6,079 nucleotides of DNA from assembly GCA_964405975.1 (NCBI GenBank), contig CAYOPW010000089.1, positions 1 to 6,079 of the forward strand, in the 5' to 3' direction. Under the pieces are notes generated by a model, which was not told where the DNA came from, searched no databases, and worked only from the letters and a program-made list of their open reading frames with translations. Position 1 is the stretch's first letter. Each line of letters starts with the position of its first letter. This DNA is from Hyphomicrobium_A sp964405975. GTDB taxonomy: Bacteria > Pseudomonadota > Alphaproteobacteria > Rhizobiales > Hyphomicrobiaceae. This document shows, one piece after another, positions 1 to 6,079 of the stretch. Made by a program: the position numbers and the translations under genes.

Positions 1-237
1 GTTCCCGCGCGCGAAAGCGACATAGACCCACGCGCAAAAGCGGGAGCGTTCGGCGAAGAAGTCAAAGGCCCGCACAAGCCGACGCTGGATGAGATGGGCC
101 CGCATGCGTCTCTTTCGGTGCCAAGCGGGAAAAAGGCTGCGCCACAAAAACCGGCGCGCACTGTCGATGTGCCAACCGAAGGCGAAAAGAAGAGCCGGCG
201 CGGGCGCCCGCGTAAGACGGGCCGGCCGGGGCGGTGA
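1..237 (+). CDS. C-terminal fragment of an unidentified protein with a basic AT-hook-like tail
   Basis: Frame 1 is open from the window edge to a TGA at 235-237, giving 78 residues of a gene whose start lies outside the window. I do not recognise the protein. The visible part is rich in Lys, Pro, Glu, Gly and Ala and has no hydrophobic core, so it looks like a disordered C-terminal tail. It ends in a strongly basic stretch (residues 63-78) containing RRGRPRK, which matches the AT-hook core RGRP, followed by a second GRP (residues 74-76). Such tails bind DNA or RNA non-specifically in many bacterial proteins, so a nucleic-acid role is plausible but inferred. The next gene on the same strand starts 109 bases downstream. 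An open frame this short in GC-rich DNA could be chance, so confidence is moderate. Confidence 0.5.
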   Translation, partial: VPARESDIDPRAKAGAFGEEVKGPHKPTLDEMGPHASLSVPSGKKAAPQKPARTVDVPTEGEKKSRRGRPRKTGRPGR

Positions 238-333
238 GACGTGGCGCAGCCGGCCTGCCCCAAAGGCAACGAAATGATGCGCTTGCATCACGTCTGGTCT
301 AGACAGGCCGCTCGTTCTTGCGCGATCACCCCC

Positions 334-340
334 AAGGAGA
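334..340 (+). promoter_or_regulatory. Shine-Dalgarno site of the FKBP gene
   Basis: AAGGAGA lies 6 bases before the ATG at 347. It selects the long start that includes the signal peptide over the in-frame ATG at 464, which would give a cytoplasmic protein and has no comparable site. An out-of-frame ATG at 343 sits closer to the site and leads into a shadow frame. Confidence 0.7.
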
Positions 341-346
341 AGATGA

Positions 347-814
347 ATGCTTGGTTTCCCGCGTGCCGGGGCCGTGTTGGCCCTCGCCCTCGTTACCGCT
401 CTCGGCTGCACGTTCGCCGCCGCTGTCCCCACCCCAGCTTCGGCTCAAACCGTTGGGAAAACCATGACCACTCCATCAGGCTTAAAGATCACCGACAGCA
501 AGGCCGGCACAGGCGCACAGCCTCAGACCGGTCAGACGTGCGTCATGCACTATACGGGCTGGCTCTATGAAAACGGCGCCAAGGGCGCGAAATTCGACAG
601 CTCCGTCGACCGCGGCCAGCCGTTCGAGTTTAAGATTGGCGTAGGCCAGGTGATCGGCGGTTGGGACGAGGGCGTGGCCACGATGAAGGTTGGCGGCAAG
701 CGCACGCTCATTATTCCTCCGGAGCTCGGCTACGGCGCGCGCGGCGCTGGCGGCGTCATCCCTCCGAACGCCACGCTGATCTTCGACGTCGAACTGCTTG
801 ACGTGAAGGGCTAG
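347..814 (+). CDS. Secreted FKBP-type peptidyl-prolyl cis-trans isomerase
   Basis: This 155-residue protein should catalyse cis-trans isomerisation of prolyl bonds and help fold proteins in the periplasm. Residues 1-33 look like a Sec signal peptide: one early Arg, a hydrophobic stretch of Ala, Leu and Val, and a likely signal peptidase I site at ASA-Q (residues 31-34). Cys21 after ALG makes a poor lipobox, so a lipoprotein is less likely. One FKBP domain fills residues 42-155. The FKBP12 pocket residues can be aligned: Tyr69 (FKBP12 Y26), Phe83 and Asp84 (F36, D37), Phe93 (F46), Val102, Ile103 and Trp106 (V55, I56, W59), Tyr129 (Y82), Ile138 (I91) and Phe146 (F99). The His87 position is Ala134; variation there is common in bacterial members. 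The pocket is therefore complete and an active enzyme is expected. The gene converges with the one at 865-1461. Its substrates cannot be told from context. Confidence 0.95.
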   Translation: MLGFPRAGAVLALALVTALGCTFAAAVPTPASAQTVGKTMTTPSGLKITDSKAGTGAQPQTGQTCVMHYTGWLYENGAKGAKFDSSVDRGQPFEFKIGVGQVIGGWDEGVATMKVGGKRTLIIPPELGYGARGAGGVIPPNATLIFDVELLDVKG

Positions 815-832
815 AGCTTAAGGGCACGCAGT

Positions 833-864
833 GGGGGCGCGCGCGATAACGAACCCGCGTCCCC
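833..864. terminator. GC-rich hairpin between convergent genes, possible two-way terminator
   Basis: GGGGGCGCG at 833-841 pairs with CGCGTCCCC at 856-864: nine base pairs with one G-U on the plus-strand RNA, and a 14-base loop. It occupies most of the 50-base gap between two convergent stop codons, where a shared terminator would sit. Neither side has a T-run, so it is not a classical intrinsic terminator. It may act as a 3' end stabiliser or with Rho. Confidence 0.35.
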
Positions 865-1461
865 TCAAACGATCCACAACGCGATGACGAGCAAAGTCGT
901 GGCGATGATCGCAACCGGGCTTGTCAGGTTGGCCAGTGTCCCGGCTATAAGCGCAGTATAGGTCAGCCCTCCACGCTCTATCGTCATGAGAGCACGCGCG
1001 CGCGTGTCGATCTCGTCCATGATCGCTTGCGCGTGCGCCAGGCTGCACACACTCGTGAATTTCTCGGTGACCAAGATATAGCGTGTGCCCTTCAACGTCT
1101 CATCGAGATTGAAATCGGCTTCGCAAGCGGCGTTCGCGAATTGGCGTGCGGTGGCCGCAGAAGGAATCGGTGAGTGGTGCACGATGACGAAGGCCTGATA
1201 GAGAGCGCCGAACGAAGGGCGGTCGGTGCGTGCGATGTCGGCAGCAATCCGATCGCAGCCCCCGCTCCACAGATGGGACTCAGGATCGTCCTCGCACGTC
1301 ATGCGAACCGCATAGCCGTAGGGCAGATCGGCCCGGCCCTGTTTGTCGCTGATCTCGATCGCAATGTATAAACCTGCGCCCGCGAGGCAGGCGCCCGCGA
1401 GGATGCGCCAGTGACGCCTGATGAAGGCCACCACGCTGCTCAAGCCAAAGTCTCTACGCAT
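865..1461 (-). CDS. Membrane-anchored protein of unknown function with a cysteine-bearing central domain
   Basis: I do not recognise the family of this 198-residue protein. The N-terminus carries a cluster of Arg (residues 2-3 and 15-19) and then a hydrophobic segment at about 19-36. By the positive-inside rule the N-terminus is cytoplasmic and the central region (about 40-160) periplasmic. That region has four cysteines (56, 69, 113, 139), enough for two disulfides, which fits an oxidising compartment. The C-terminus from about 166 to 198 is almost wholly hydrophobic and holds one long or two short membrane spans, ending in ALWIV with no tail. I chose the ATG at 1461; a TTG just before it would add one residue. 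The ribosome site is weak (GGTGAG about 11 bases upstream). The gene is divergent from the NTF2-like gene and convergent with the FKBP gene. Its membrane topology and cysteine pattern make it more likely real than a shadow frame. Confidence 0.75.
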   Translation of the reverse strand: MRRDFGLSSVVAFIRRHWRILAGACLAGAGLYIAIEISDKQGRADLPYGYAVRMTCEDDPESHLWSGGCDRIAADIARTDRPSFGALYQAFVIVHHSPIPSAATARQFANAACEADFNLDETLKGTRYILVTEKFTSVCSLAHAQAIMDEIDTRARALMTIERGGLTYTALIAGTLANLTSPVAIIATTLLVIALWIV

Positions 1462-1568
1462 CAACGCACGTTCTCACCGCGGCCTGGCATGGGCAAGTTT
1501 CTCAGCCCGTCATGCCTGGCGCCGATGGAATTGTCATTGCAGTCATAGCCAACCGAAAGTACAACCTC

Positions 1569-1574
1569 TATTAT
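1569..1574 (+). promoter_or_regulatory. Possible -10 box of the NTF2-like gene
   Basis: TATTAT matches the sigma-70 -10 consensus at five of six positions and lies in an AT-rich patch of the 154-base divergent intergenic region. I see no good -35 at 16-18 bases. Transcription from here would begin at about 1581, after the ATG at 1577, which agrees with the GTG start chosen for the gene. Confidence 0.25.
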
Positions 1575-1601
1575 ACATGGCAAATAACAATCGCCTAATA
1601 C

Positions 1602-1608
1602 GGGAGGG
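1602..1608 (+). promoter_or_regulatory. Shine-Dalgarno site that decides the GTG start of the NTF2-like gene
   Basis: GGGAGGG lies 7 bases before the GTG at 1616. The in-frame ATGs upstream, at 1577 and 1421, have no such site. The ATG at 1421 also falls inside the divergent gene. Confidence 0.6.
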
Positions 1609-1615
1609 CATTCAC

Positions 1616-2041
1616 GTGCGAGGGGGCGGGCGCAATGTGCTCGAAGCAATCTATGCATCTTGGGCCGCGAATGATCTCGACGCGGTCCTCGCCTGCTTTT
1701 CCGACGACCTCGTCATTAAGATTCATGCCCCGGCCGACGTCGTGCCGTGGGCAGGCGAGACGCGCGGCAAAGCGCAATTGGAACGCCGCTTGCACGAGCT
1801 TCTGCGTGAGTTCGAGTTCCTTGACTACAGCCCCGTGCTCATCAGCGACGCCGGCGACACCTGCCATGCGCAAGTGCACTACCGTTTCCGCCACCTGAAG
1901 ACAGGGCATGAGATCGAGGGAACTCTGCGCCACATCTGGCAGGCAAAGGGGGATAAGATCGTGCGCTTGGAGGAGTTCCACGATGCCGAGCGTCTGCGCG
2001 CGTTCTTCGAGTTACTTGCGACGGCTGAGGCCAAGCGGTGA
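1616..2041 (+). CDS. NTF2-like / SnoaL-like fold protein
   Basis: The 141-residue product has the length and pattern of the nuclear transport factor 2 superfamily (SnoaL, ketosteroid isomerase-like). It opens with an amphipathic helix, VLEAIYASWAANDLDAVLACF (residues 8-28 together), the usual repeat unit of helix, acidic turn and helix. Then come a strand with IKIHAP (34-39), the loop WAGETRGK (45-52) that introduces the next helix, and alternating strands around HYRFRH (88-93), EGTLRHIWQ (101-109) and IVRLEEFHD (115-123). A final helix runs from about 124 to 136. These folds form a hydrophobic cone that binds a small ligand; members may be isomerases, cyclases, hydrolases or non-enzymatic. 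Nothing here fixes the ligand, although His37, His88 and His106 could face the cavity. There is no signal peptide, so it should be cytoplasmic. The ATG at 1577 would add 13 residues but lacks a ribosome site. It is a single gene, divergent from one neighbour and convergent with the other. Confidence 0.85.
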   Translation: MRGGGRNVLEAIYASWAANDLDAVLACFSDDLVIKIHAPADVVPWAGETRGKAQLERRLHELLREFEFLDYSPVLISDAGDTCHAQVHYRFRHLKTGHEIEGTLRHIWQAKGDKIVRLEEFHDAERLRAFFELLATAEAKR

Positions 2042-2126
2042 TGGATGCGCCGGCCGGACACGCGTTGGTGCGTTGGCGCGCACGCGATCGATTTTCAAAG
2101 CCGTTGCAAATGAGAGCACGAGAGCA

Positions 2127-2158
2127 GCTGAGGCGGAAAGGCCGCCGCCTGCCTCAGC
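2127..2158. terminator. Hairpin at the convergent junction overlapping a stop codon
   Basis: GCTGAGGC at 2127-2134 and GCCTCAGC at 2151-2158 form eight perfect base pairs around a 16-base loop. The competing stem GGCGG/CCGCC lies inside. The right arm contains the stop codon of the minus-strand gene (2154-2156). The position between converging genes suggests a shared terminator or 3' end structure, but no T-run follows on either strand. Confidence 0.35.
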
Positions 2159-2657
2159 ACTTGCGCAGTTCTGCAGACAGCTCGCGGAAATAGACAGAGC
2201 GATGCGGTGAGACTGTAACCAGCTGCTCGCAATTGGTTCCCGCAACCGCCATTTTGGCCGCGAAGAACCGCCCGCCGAGCAGGACCTCAAATCCATCTTC
2301 GGTCACGATCCCACGCACCGTGCCGTCTAGCGAATTGATTTTGTCCTCCCAACGGCCAGTGACCTCTGTGCCCTCAACCCACAGAAGCGTAGCGGCCTCA
2401 AGCCGGGTGACACGGCCCTTGCAACGCAGGTTCTGTTTCATGCCGGCACCATCCTTGGTGGGCCGGTAGGTGACGATGCACTTGAAGCTTTCGGCGGGGC
2501 CGGAGTTCAAGGTCATGAGACCCTCGCCGGTCCAGCGCCCGGCAAGTCGCCCTAGCGGGTCAGAATCGGGAATAGCGGCGATGTTGGATGTGTTGGCTGC
2601 CATCAATAGGGCGGCGCCGCATAGAAACACCTTAACAATACGAGAGGTACGAAGCAC
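2154..2657 (-). CDS. Secreted protein of unknown function with four cysteines
   Basis: The 167-residue protein starts with a probable Sec signal peptide: Arg3, Arg6 and Lys9, then a hydrophobic stretch at about 10-21 and a small-residue region ending near residues 27-29. The mature part begins with LAGRWTGEG (38-46). It continues in alternating polar and hydrophobic stretches rich in Gly and Thr, as in a small beta barrel: CIVTYRP (60-66), NLRCKG (76-81), VTGRWED (99-105) and GTVRGIVTEDGFEV (112-125). Four cysteines (60, 79, 143, 167) could give two disulfides; the last is the C-terminal residue. I remember secreted hypotheticals of Rhizobiales with the same W-x-G opening, a C-x-x-x-Y and N-L-R-C pair and a terminal Lys-Cys, but I know no function. 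A lipocalin-like ligand-binding role is only a guess. The start is GTG, supported by a strong ribosome site. Two palindromes just upstream may control it. Confidence 0.85.
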   Translation of the reverse strand: MLRTSRIVKVFLCGAALLMAANTSNIAAIPDSDPLGRLAGRWTGEGLMTLNSGPAESFKCIVTYRPTKDGAGMKQNLRCKGRVTRLEAATLLWVEGTEVTGRWEDKINSLDGTVRGIVTEDGFEVLLGGRFFAAKMAVAGTNCEQLVTVSPHRSVYFRELSAELRKC

Positions 2658-2662
2658 AAGGC

Positions 2663-2667
2663 CCTCC
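2663..2667 (-). promoter_or_regulatory. Shine-Dalgarno site supporting the GTG start at 2657
   Basis: Read on the minus strand this is GGAGG, 5 bases before the GTG at 2657-2655. No ATG in the frame lies at a sensible distance from it, so the gene very likely starts with GTG. Confidence 0.65.
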
Positions 2668-2675
2668 AGCCGGCA

Positions 2676-2695
2676 AAACCGGTTTGCTTAAGCAA
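2676..2695. promoter_or_regulatory. Two overlapping palindromes upstream of the secreted protein gene
   Basis: AAACCGGTTT (2676-2685) and TTGCTTAAGCAA (2684-2695) are perfect 10- and 12-base palindromes that share two bases. They lie 18-38 bases upstream of the GTG start at 2657, where an operator or a 5' leader hairpin would act. No promoter boxes could be assigned and no regulator is recognised. Confidence 0.35.
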
Positions 2696-2764
2696 GCGCT
2701 GATACGCCGCTCGACTATGCACGCTCAGGATTAATGATCTGTTTACTTTCGCGCTGTGCGGAAG

Positions 2765-2781
2765 AAAAAAGCCCTGAGGGC
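2765..2781 (-). terminator. Short hairpin with T-run, possible leftward intrinsic terminator
   Basis: On the minus strand GCCC-TCA-GGGC is followed directly by six T. The stem is only four G-C pairs, short for an intrinsic terminator, but the T-run is clean. It lies about 110 bases upstream of the GTG at 2657. It could block antisense read-through from scpA, or act as an attenuator if the gene's promoter lies further right. Confidence 0.3.
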
Positions 2782-2842
2782 ATGGTCCCGATGAGTAACC
2801 CCCCGTGACTTACCAACTGTGCTGTGCGATCTGGTCAGCTTC

Positions 2843-2856
2843 TTGTCCGCGGACAA
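2843..2856. promoter_or_regulatory. Perfect 14-base palindrome, candidate operator upstream of scpA
   Basis: TTGTCCGCGGACAA is a perfect inverted repeat, 140-153 bases upstream of the scpA ATG. Half-sites of the type TTGTC/GACAA are used by dimeric winged-helix regulators such as FadR-type GntR proteins (family knowledge), but the regulator cannot be named from this site. On the plus strand A rather than T follows, so it is not a rightward terminator. Confidence 0.4.
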
Positions 2857-2935
2857 AAAAGATGGCACGCAAAGTTGTAAGGGCTTGCCAAGGCGGCGAC
2901 GCCGCGTCCAGGCGACCGAGCAGACTTGGTTCTGC

Positions 2936-2941
2936 TATGAT
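2936..2941 (+). promoter_or_regulatory. Possible -10 box of scpA
   Basis: TATGAT matches the -10 consensus at five of six positions and would start transcription near 2948, giving a leader of about 48 bases. The best upstream hexamer at 18 bases (GCGACC, 2912-2917) matches the -35 consensus at only three positions. Confidence 0.25.
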
Positions 2942-2995
2942 TTGATAGAGGACAGACGCGGCGCTTGTCAGGACGCCCAAGCGGAAGGCGATTGA

Positions 2996-5164
<2,169 letters not shown>

Positions 5165-5203
5165 TACCGCACCACCGCAAAACGCCGCCTGCTGATCTTA
5201 TGT

Positions 5204-5233
5204 TGCGATCGCGCCGCGGCGTGCGCGATTGCA
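5204..5233 (+). terminator. Stem-loop after scpA, possible terminator without U-tract
   Basis: TGCGATCGCGC at 5204-5214 pairs with GCGCGATTGCA at 5223-5233: eleven base pairs with one G-U and an 8-base loop. It begins 39 bases after the scpA stop codon. No T-run follows, so it would need Rho or act as a 3' end stabiliser. Confidence 0.4.
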
Positions 5234-5424
5234 TTGAGATCCTTCCAAACACCAGCGGACGACCTCAAAAACCACTCAATTTGAGAGGGGCACTTTGGAG
5301 TACAAATCCACTATAGAGCACAACGTATCCAAGATAGTTCGAGTCGGAGTGGGTTCGGCGTGCTGATGGTGCCGTTCAAACGGTTTGAGGGCGGCCTGAA
5401 GGCACGTCGGGAGGTTGCTTCACC

Positions 5425-5461
5425 AAAGGACGACGGCTCGAAACGTTGAGCGCCGTCCTTT
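5425..5461 (+). terminator. Two-part stem-loop in the intergenic region
   Basis: AAAGGACG (5425-5432) pairs with CGTCCTTT (5454-5461), an internal loop follows, and then GCTC (5436-5439) pairs with GAGC (5448-5451) around an 8-base loop. The outer stem starts with AAA and ends in TTT, as in a short terminator or the 3' end of a small RNA. The T-run is only three long, and no gene ends directly before it. Confidence 0.35.
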
Positions 5462-5557
5462 CCGTCCCGGTCACTGCACCGCCAGCGGCCGGCAATCCGG
5501 GGGCCGACACCGATGGAAAGCCGAAATGCGCTTTAGGAACATCTCACCAACACCCGC

Positions 5558-5582
5558 GCGCACGCAGCGCGCGCAGCGCACG
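5558..5582. repeat. Short 9-base tandem repeat, about 2.8 copies
   Basis: GCGCACGCA, GCGCGCGCA and a partial GCGCACG follow one another directly. One base differs between the first two copies. It lies in the non-coding stretch before the GIY-YIG gene and has no evident role. Confidence 0.5.
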
Positions 5583-5756
5583 GCCGTACCGCGCTCCTTG
5601 TCGACAGTACAAGCACGCCACGAAGGCCCAGATGACGACTATTGCGATGCGCAACTGAACGCGCACCTCTCGTCATTTCGAACCACTGCATCGTATGCGC
5701 GCAGCGAAGACACGCACAATACGCGGTGCGCGGCACTGCGGGACGTAAAGGCCTTC

Positions 5757-6071
5757 ATGGCGCGCGAGCGCGTTTATTGCGTTTACATTCTCGCGAACAA
5801 AGCCAACGGGACGCTCTTTATCGGAATAACCGACAATCTGATCCAGTGTATCCAGGAACACCATGACGGTCTCGTTCCCGGCTTCTCCAAGCGATACGCA
5901 GTGAAGCTGCTTGTCTATTTTGAGATGCACGATGACATCAACGGAGCCATTCTACGCGAAAAGCGAATGAAACGCTGGCGCCGTCAGTGGAAGATTGAGC
6001 TGATCGAGAAATACAATCCGCAATGGCGCGATCTTTGGCTGGAATTAATCGCCGAAGATGAGCGGGCCTAA
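5757..6071 (+). CDS. GIY-YIG domain protein, probably catalytically inactive
   Basis: The 104-residue protein is a single GIY-YIG domain of the small stand-alone type (YhbQ/UPF0213-like). Active members cut DNA; the cellular role of the small ones is poorly known. VYIL (residues 9-12) is the GIY strand and LFIGIT (20-25) the YIG strand. The metal-binding Glu68 lies in LREKRMKRW (66-74), and Asn87 in YNPQWRDL (86-93). The spacing matches I-TevI (numbering from memory): Tyr10 for Y6, residue 21 for Y17, residue 31 for R27, His35 for H31, Glu68 for E75, Asn87 for N90. Residue 21 is Phe and residue 31 is Cys, where the family has Tyr and the catalytic Arg. The rest of the domain is intact, so it may bind DNA without cutting. 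I chose the ATG at 5757, with AAAGG (5747-5751) 5 bases before it. The frame is open upstream to 5415, but that part has no protein character. Confidence 0.9.
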   Translation: MARERVYCVYILANKANGTLFIGITDNLIQCIQEHHDGLVPGFSKRYAVKLLVYFEMHDDINGAILREKRMKRWRRQWKIELIEKYNPQWRDLWLELIAEDERA

Positions 6072-6079
6072 TCGCCGCG

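Larger units (their letters stand above)
2658..2995. other. Divergent intergenic region of 338 bases before scpA
   Basis: This gap separates the starts of the secreted protein gene (leftward) and scpA (rightward), so it should hold both promoters. It contains the palindrome pair at 2676-2695, a leftward hairpin with T-run at 2765-2781, a perfect palindrome at 2843-2856, and a possible -10 box TATGAT at 2936-2941 without a good -35. A 58-codon open frame (GTG 2819 to TGA 2993-2995) abuts the scpA start, but I do not call it a gene. Confidence 0.6.
5165..5756. other. Long region between scpA and the GIY-YIG gene without a recognised gene
   Basis: These 592 bases hold no protein that I recognise. 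They contain a hairpin 39 bases after scpA (5204-5233), a more AT-rich patch (about 5240-5345), two small inverted repeats (CTCAA-T-TTGAG near 5275-5285 and TCAAAC-G-GTTTGA at 5376-5388), a longer stem-loop at 5425-5461 and a short 9-base tandem repeat at 5558-5582. A 27-codon frame (ATG 5366 to TGA 5447-5449) and the open frame upstream of 5757 lack ribosome sites or recognisable protein character. The region could carry a small RNA or decayed sequence, but nothing decides this. Confidence 0.5.

Noticed and set aside
1421..1615. Longer N-terminus for the NTF2-like protein from ATG 1421 or 1577
   Set aside because: The 1421 start lies inside the divergent gene and the added part is not domain-like; the 1577 start has no ribosome site, whereas GTG 1616 has a strong one.
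1595..1981. 128-codon minus-strand frame opposite the NTF2-like gene
   Set aside because: Shadow of a recognisable domain on the plus strand, with no supporting motif.
5330..5360. T-loop-like word GTTCGAGTC suggesting a tRNA
   Set aside because: The flanking bases do not form a T-stem, and no anticodon arm or acceptor stem is present.
5366..5449. 27-codon plus-strand frame starting MVPFKRFEGG
   Set aside because: The nearest purine-rich stretch is too far upstream, the frame ends inside a stem-loop, and no known small protein is recognised.
5446..5658. 70-codon plus-strand frame before the GIY-YIG gene
   Set aside because: It has a weak TTG start inside a stem-loop, a low-complexity sequence and no ribosome site.
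5415..5756. N-terminal extension of the GIY-YIG gene to a TTG at 5415
   Set aside because: The added 114 residues are Arg-, Thr- and Ser-rich without domain character, relatives are about 100 residues long, and the ATG at 5757 has a ribosome site and fits the domain start.

Overview
The window is GC-rich, gene-dense bacterial DNA. Its proteins look alphaproteobacterial, probably Hyphomicrobiales/Rhizobiales: a single-chain methylmalonyl-CoA mutase, a small GIY-YIG protein of the type common in that order, and a secreted cysteine-containing protein that resembles hypotheticals of that order. The placement comes from protein style and memory of the families, not from a search.

Layout, left to right. 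Bases 1-237 are the tail of an unidentified protein with a basic, AT-hook-like C-terminus. Next come a secreted FKBP-type peptidyl-prolyl isomerase (347-814, +), a two-ended membrane protein of unknown function (865-1461, -), an NTF2/SnoaL-like protein (1616-2041, +), a secreted four-cysteine protein of unknown function (2154-2657, -), the B12-dependent methylmalonyl-CoA mutase scpA (2996-5164, +) and a GIY-YIG domain protein (5757-6071, +). From the isomerase to scpA the strands alternate strictly, so each of these genes must have its own transcript. Two intergenic stretches exceed 300 bases: 2658-2995 and 5165-5756.

The genes do not form an obvious pathway. scpA is the only clear metabolic enzyme. 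It interconverts methylmalonyl-CoA and succinyl-CoA in propionyl-CoA use and, in many alphaproteobacteria, in the ethylmalonyl-CoA pathway. Its usual partners (propionyl-CoA carboxylase, epimerase, MeaB/ArgK chaperone) are not in the window. Two products carry signal peptides and a third is a membrane protein, so much of the region serves the cell envelope.

I see no mobile element, CRISPR array, rRNA or tRNA, and no convincing new multi-gene system. The points most worth a second look are a GIY-YIG protein that appears to have lost its catalytic arginine and one motif tyrosine, a perfect 14-base palindrome upstream of scpA, an Arg-to-Gln change at a substrate-binding position of the mutase, and GC-rich hairpins without U-tracts at gene ends.
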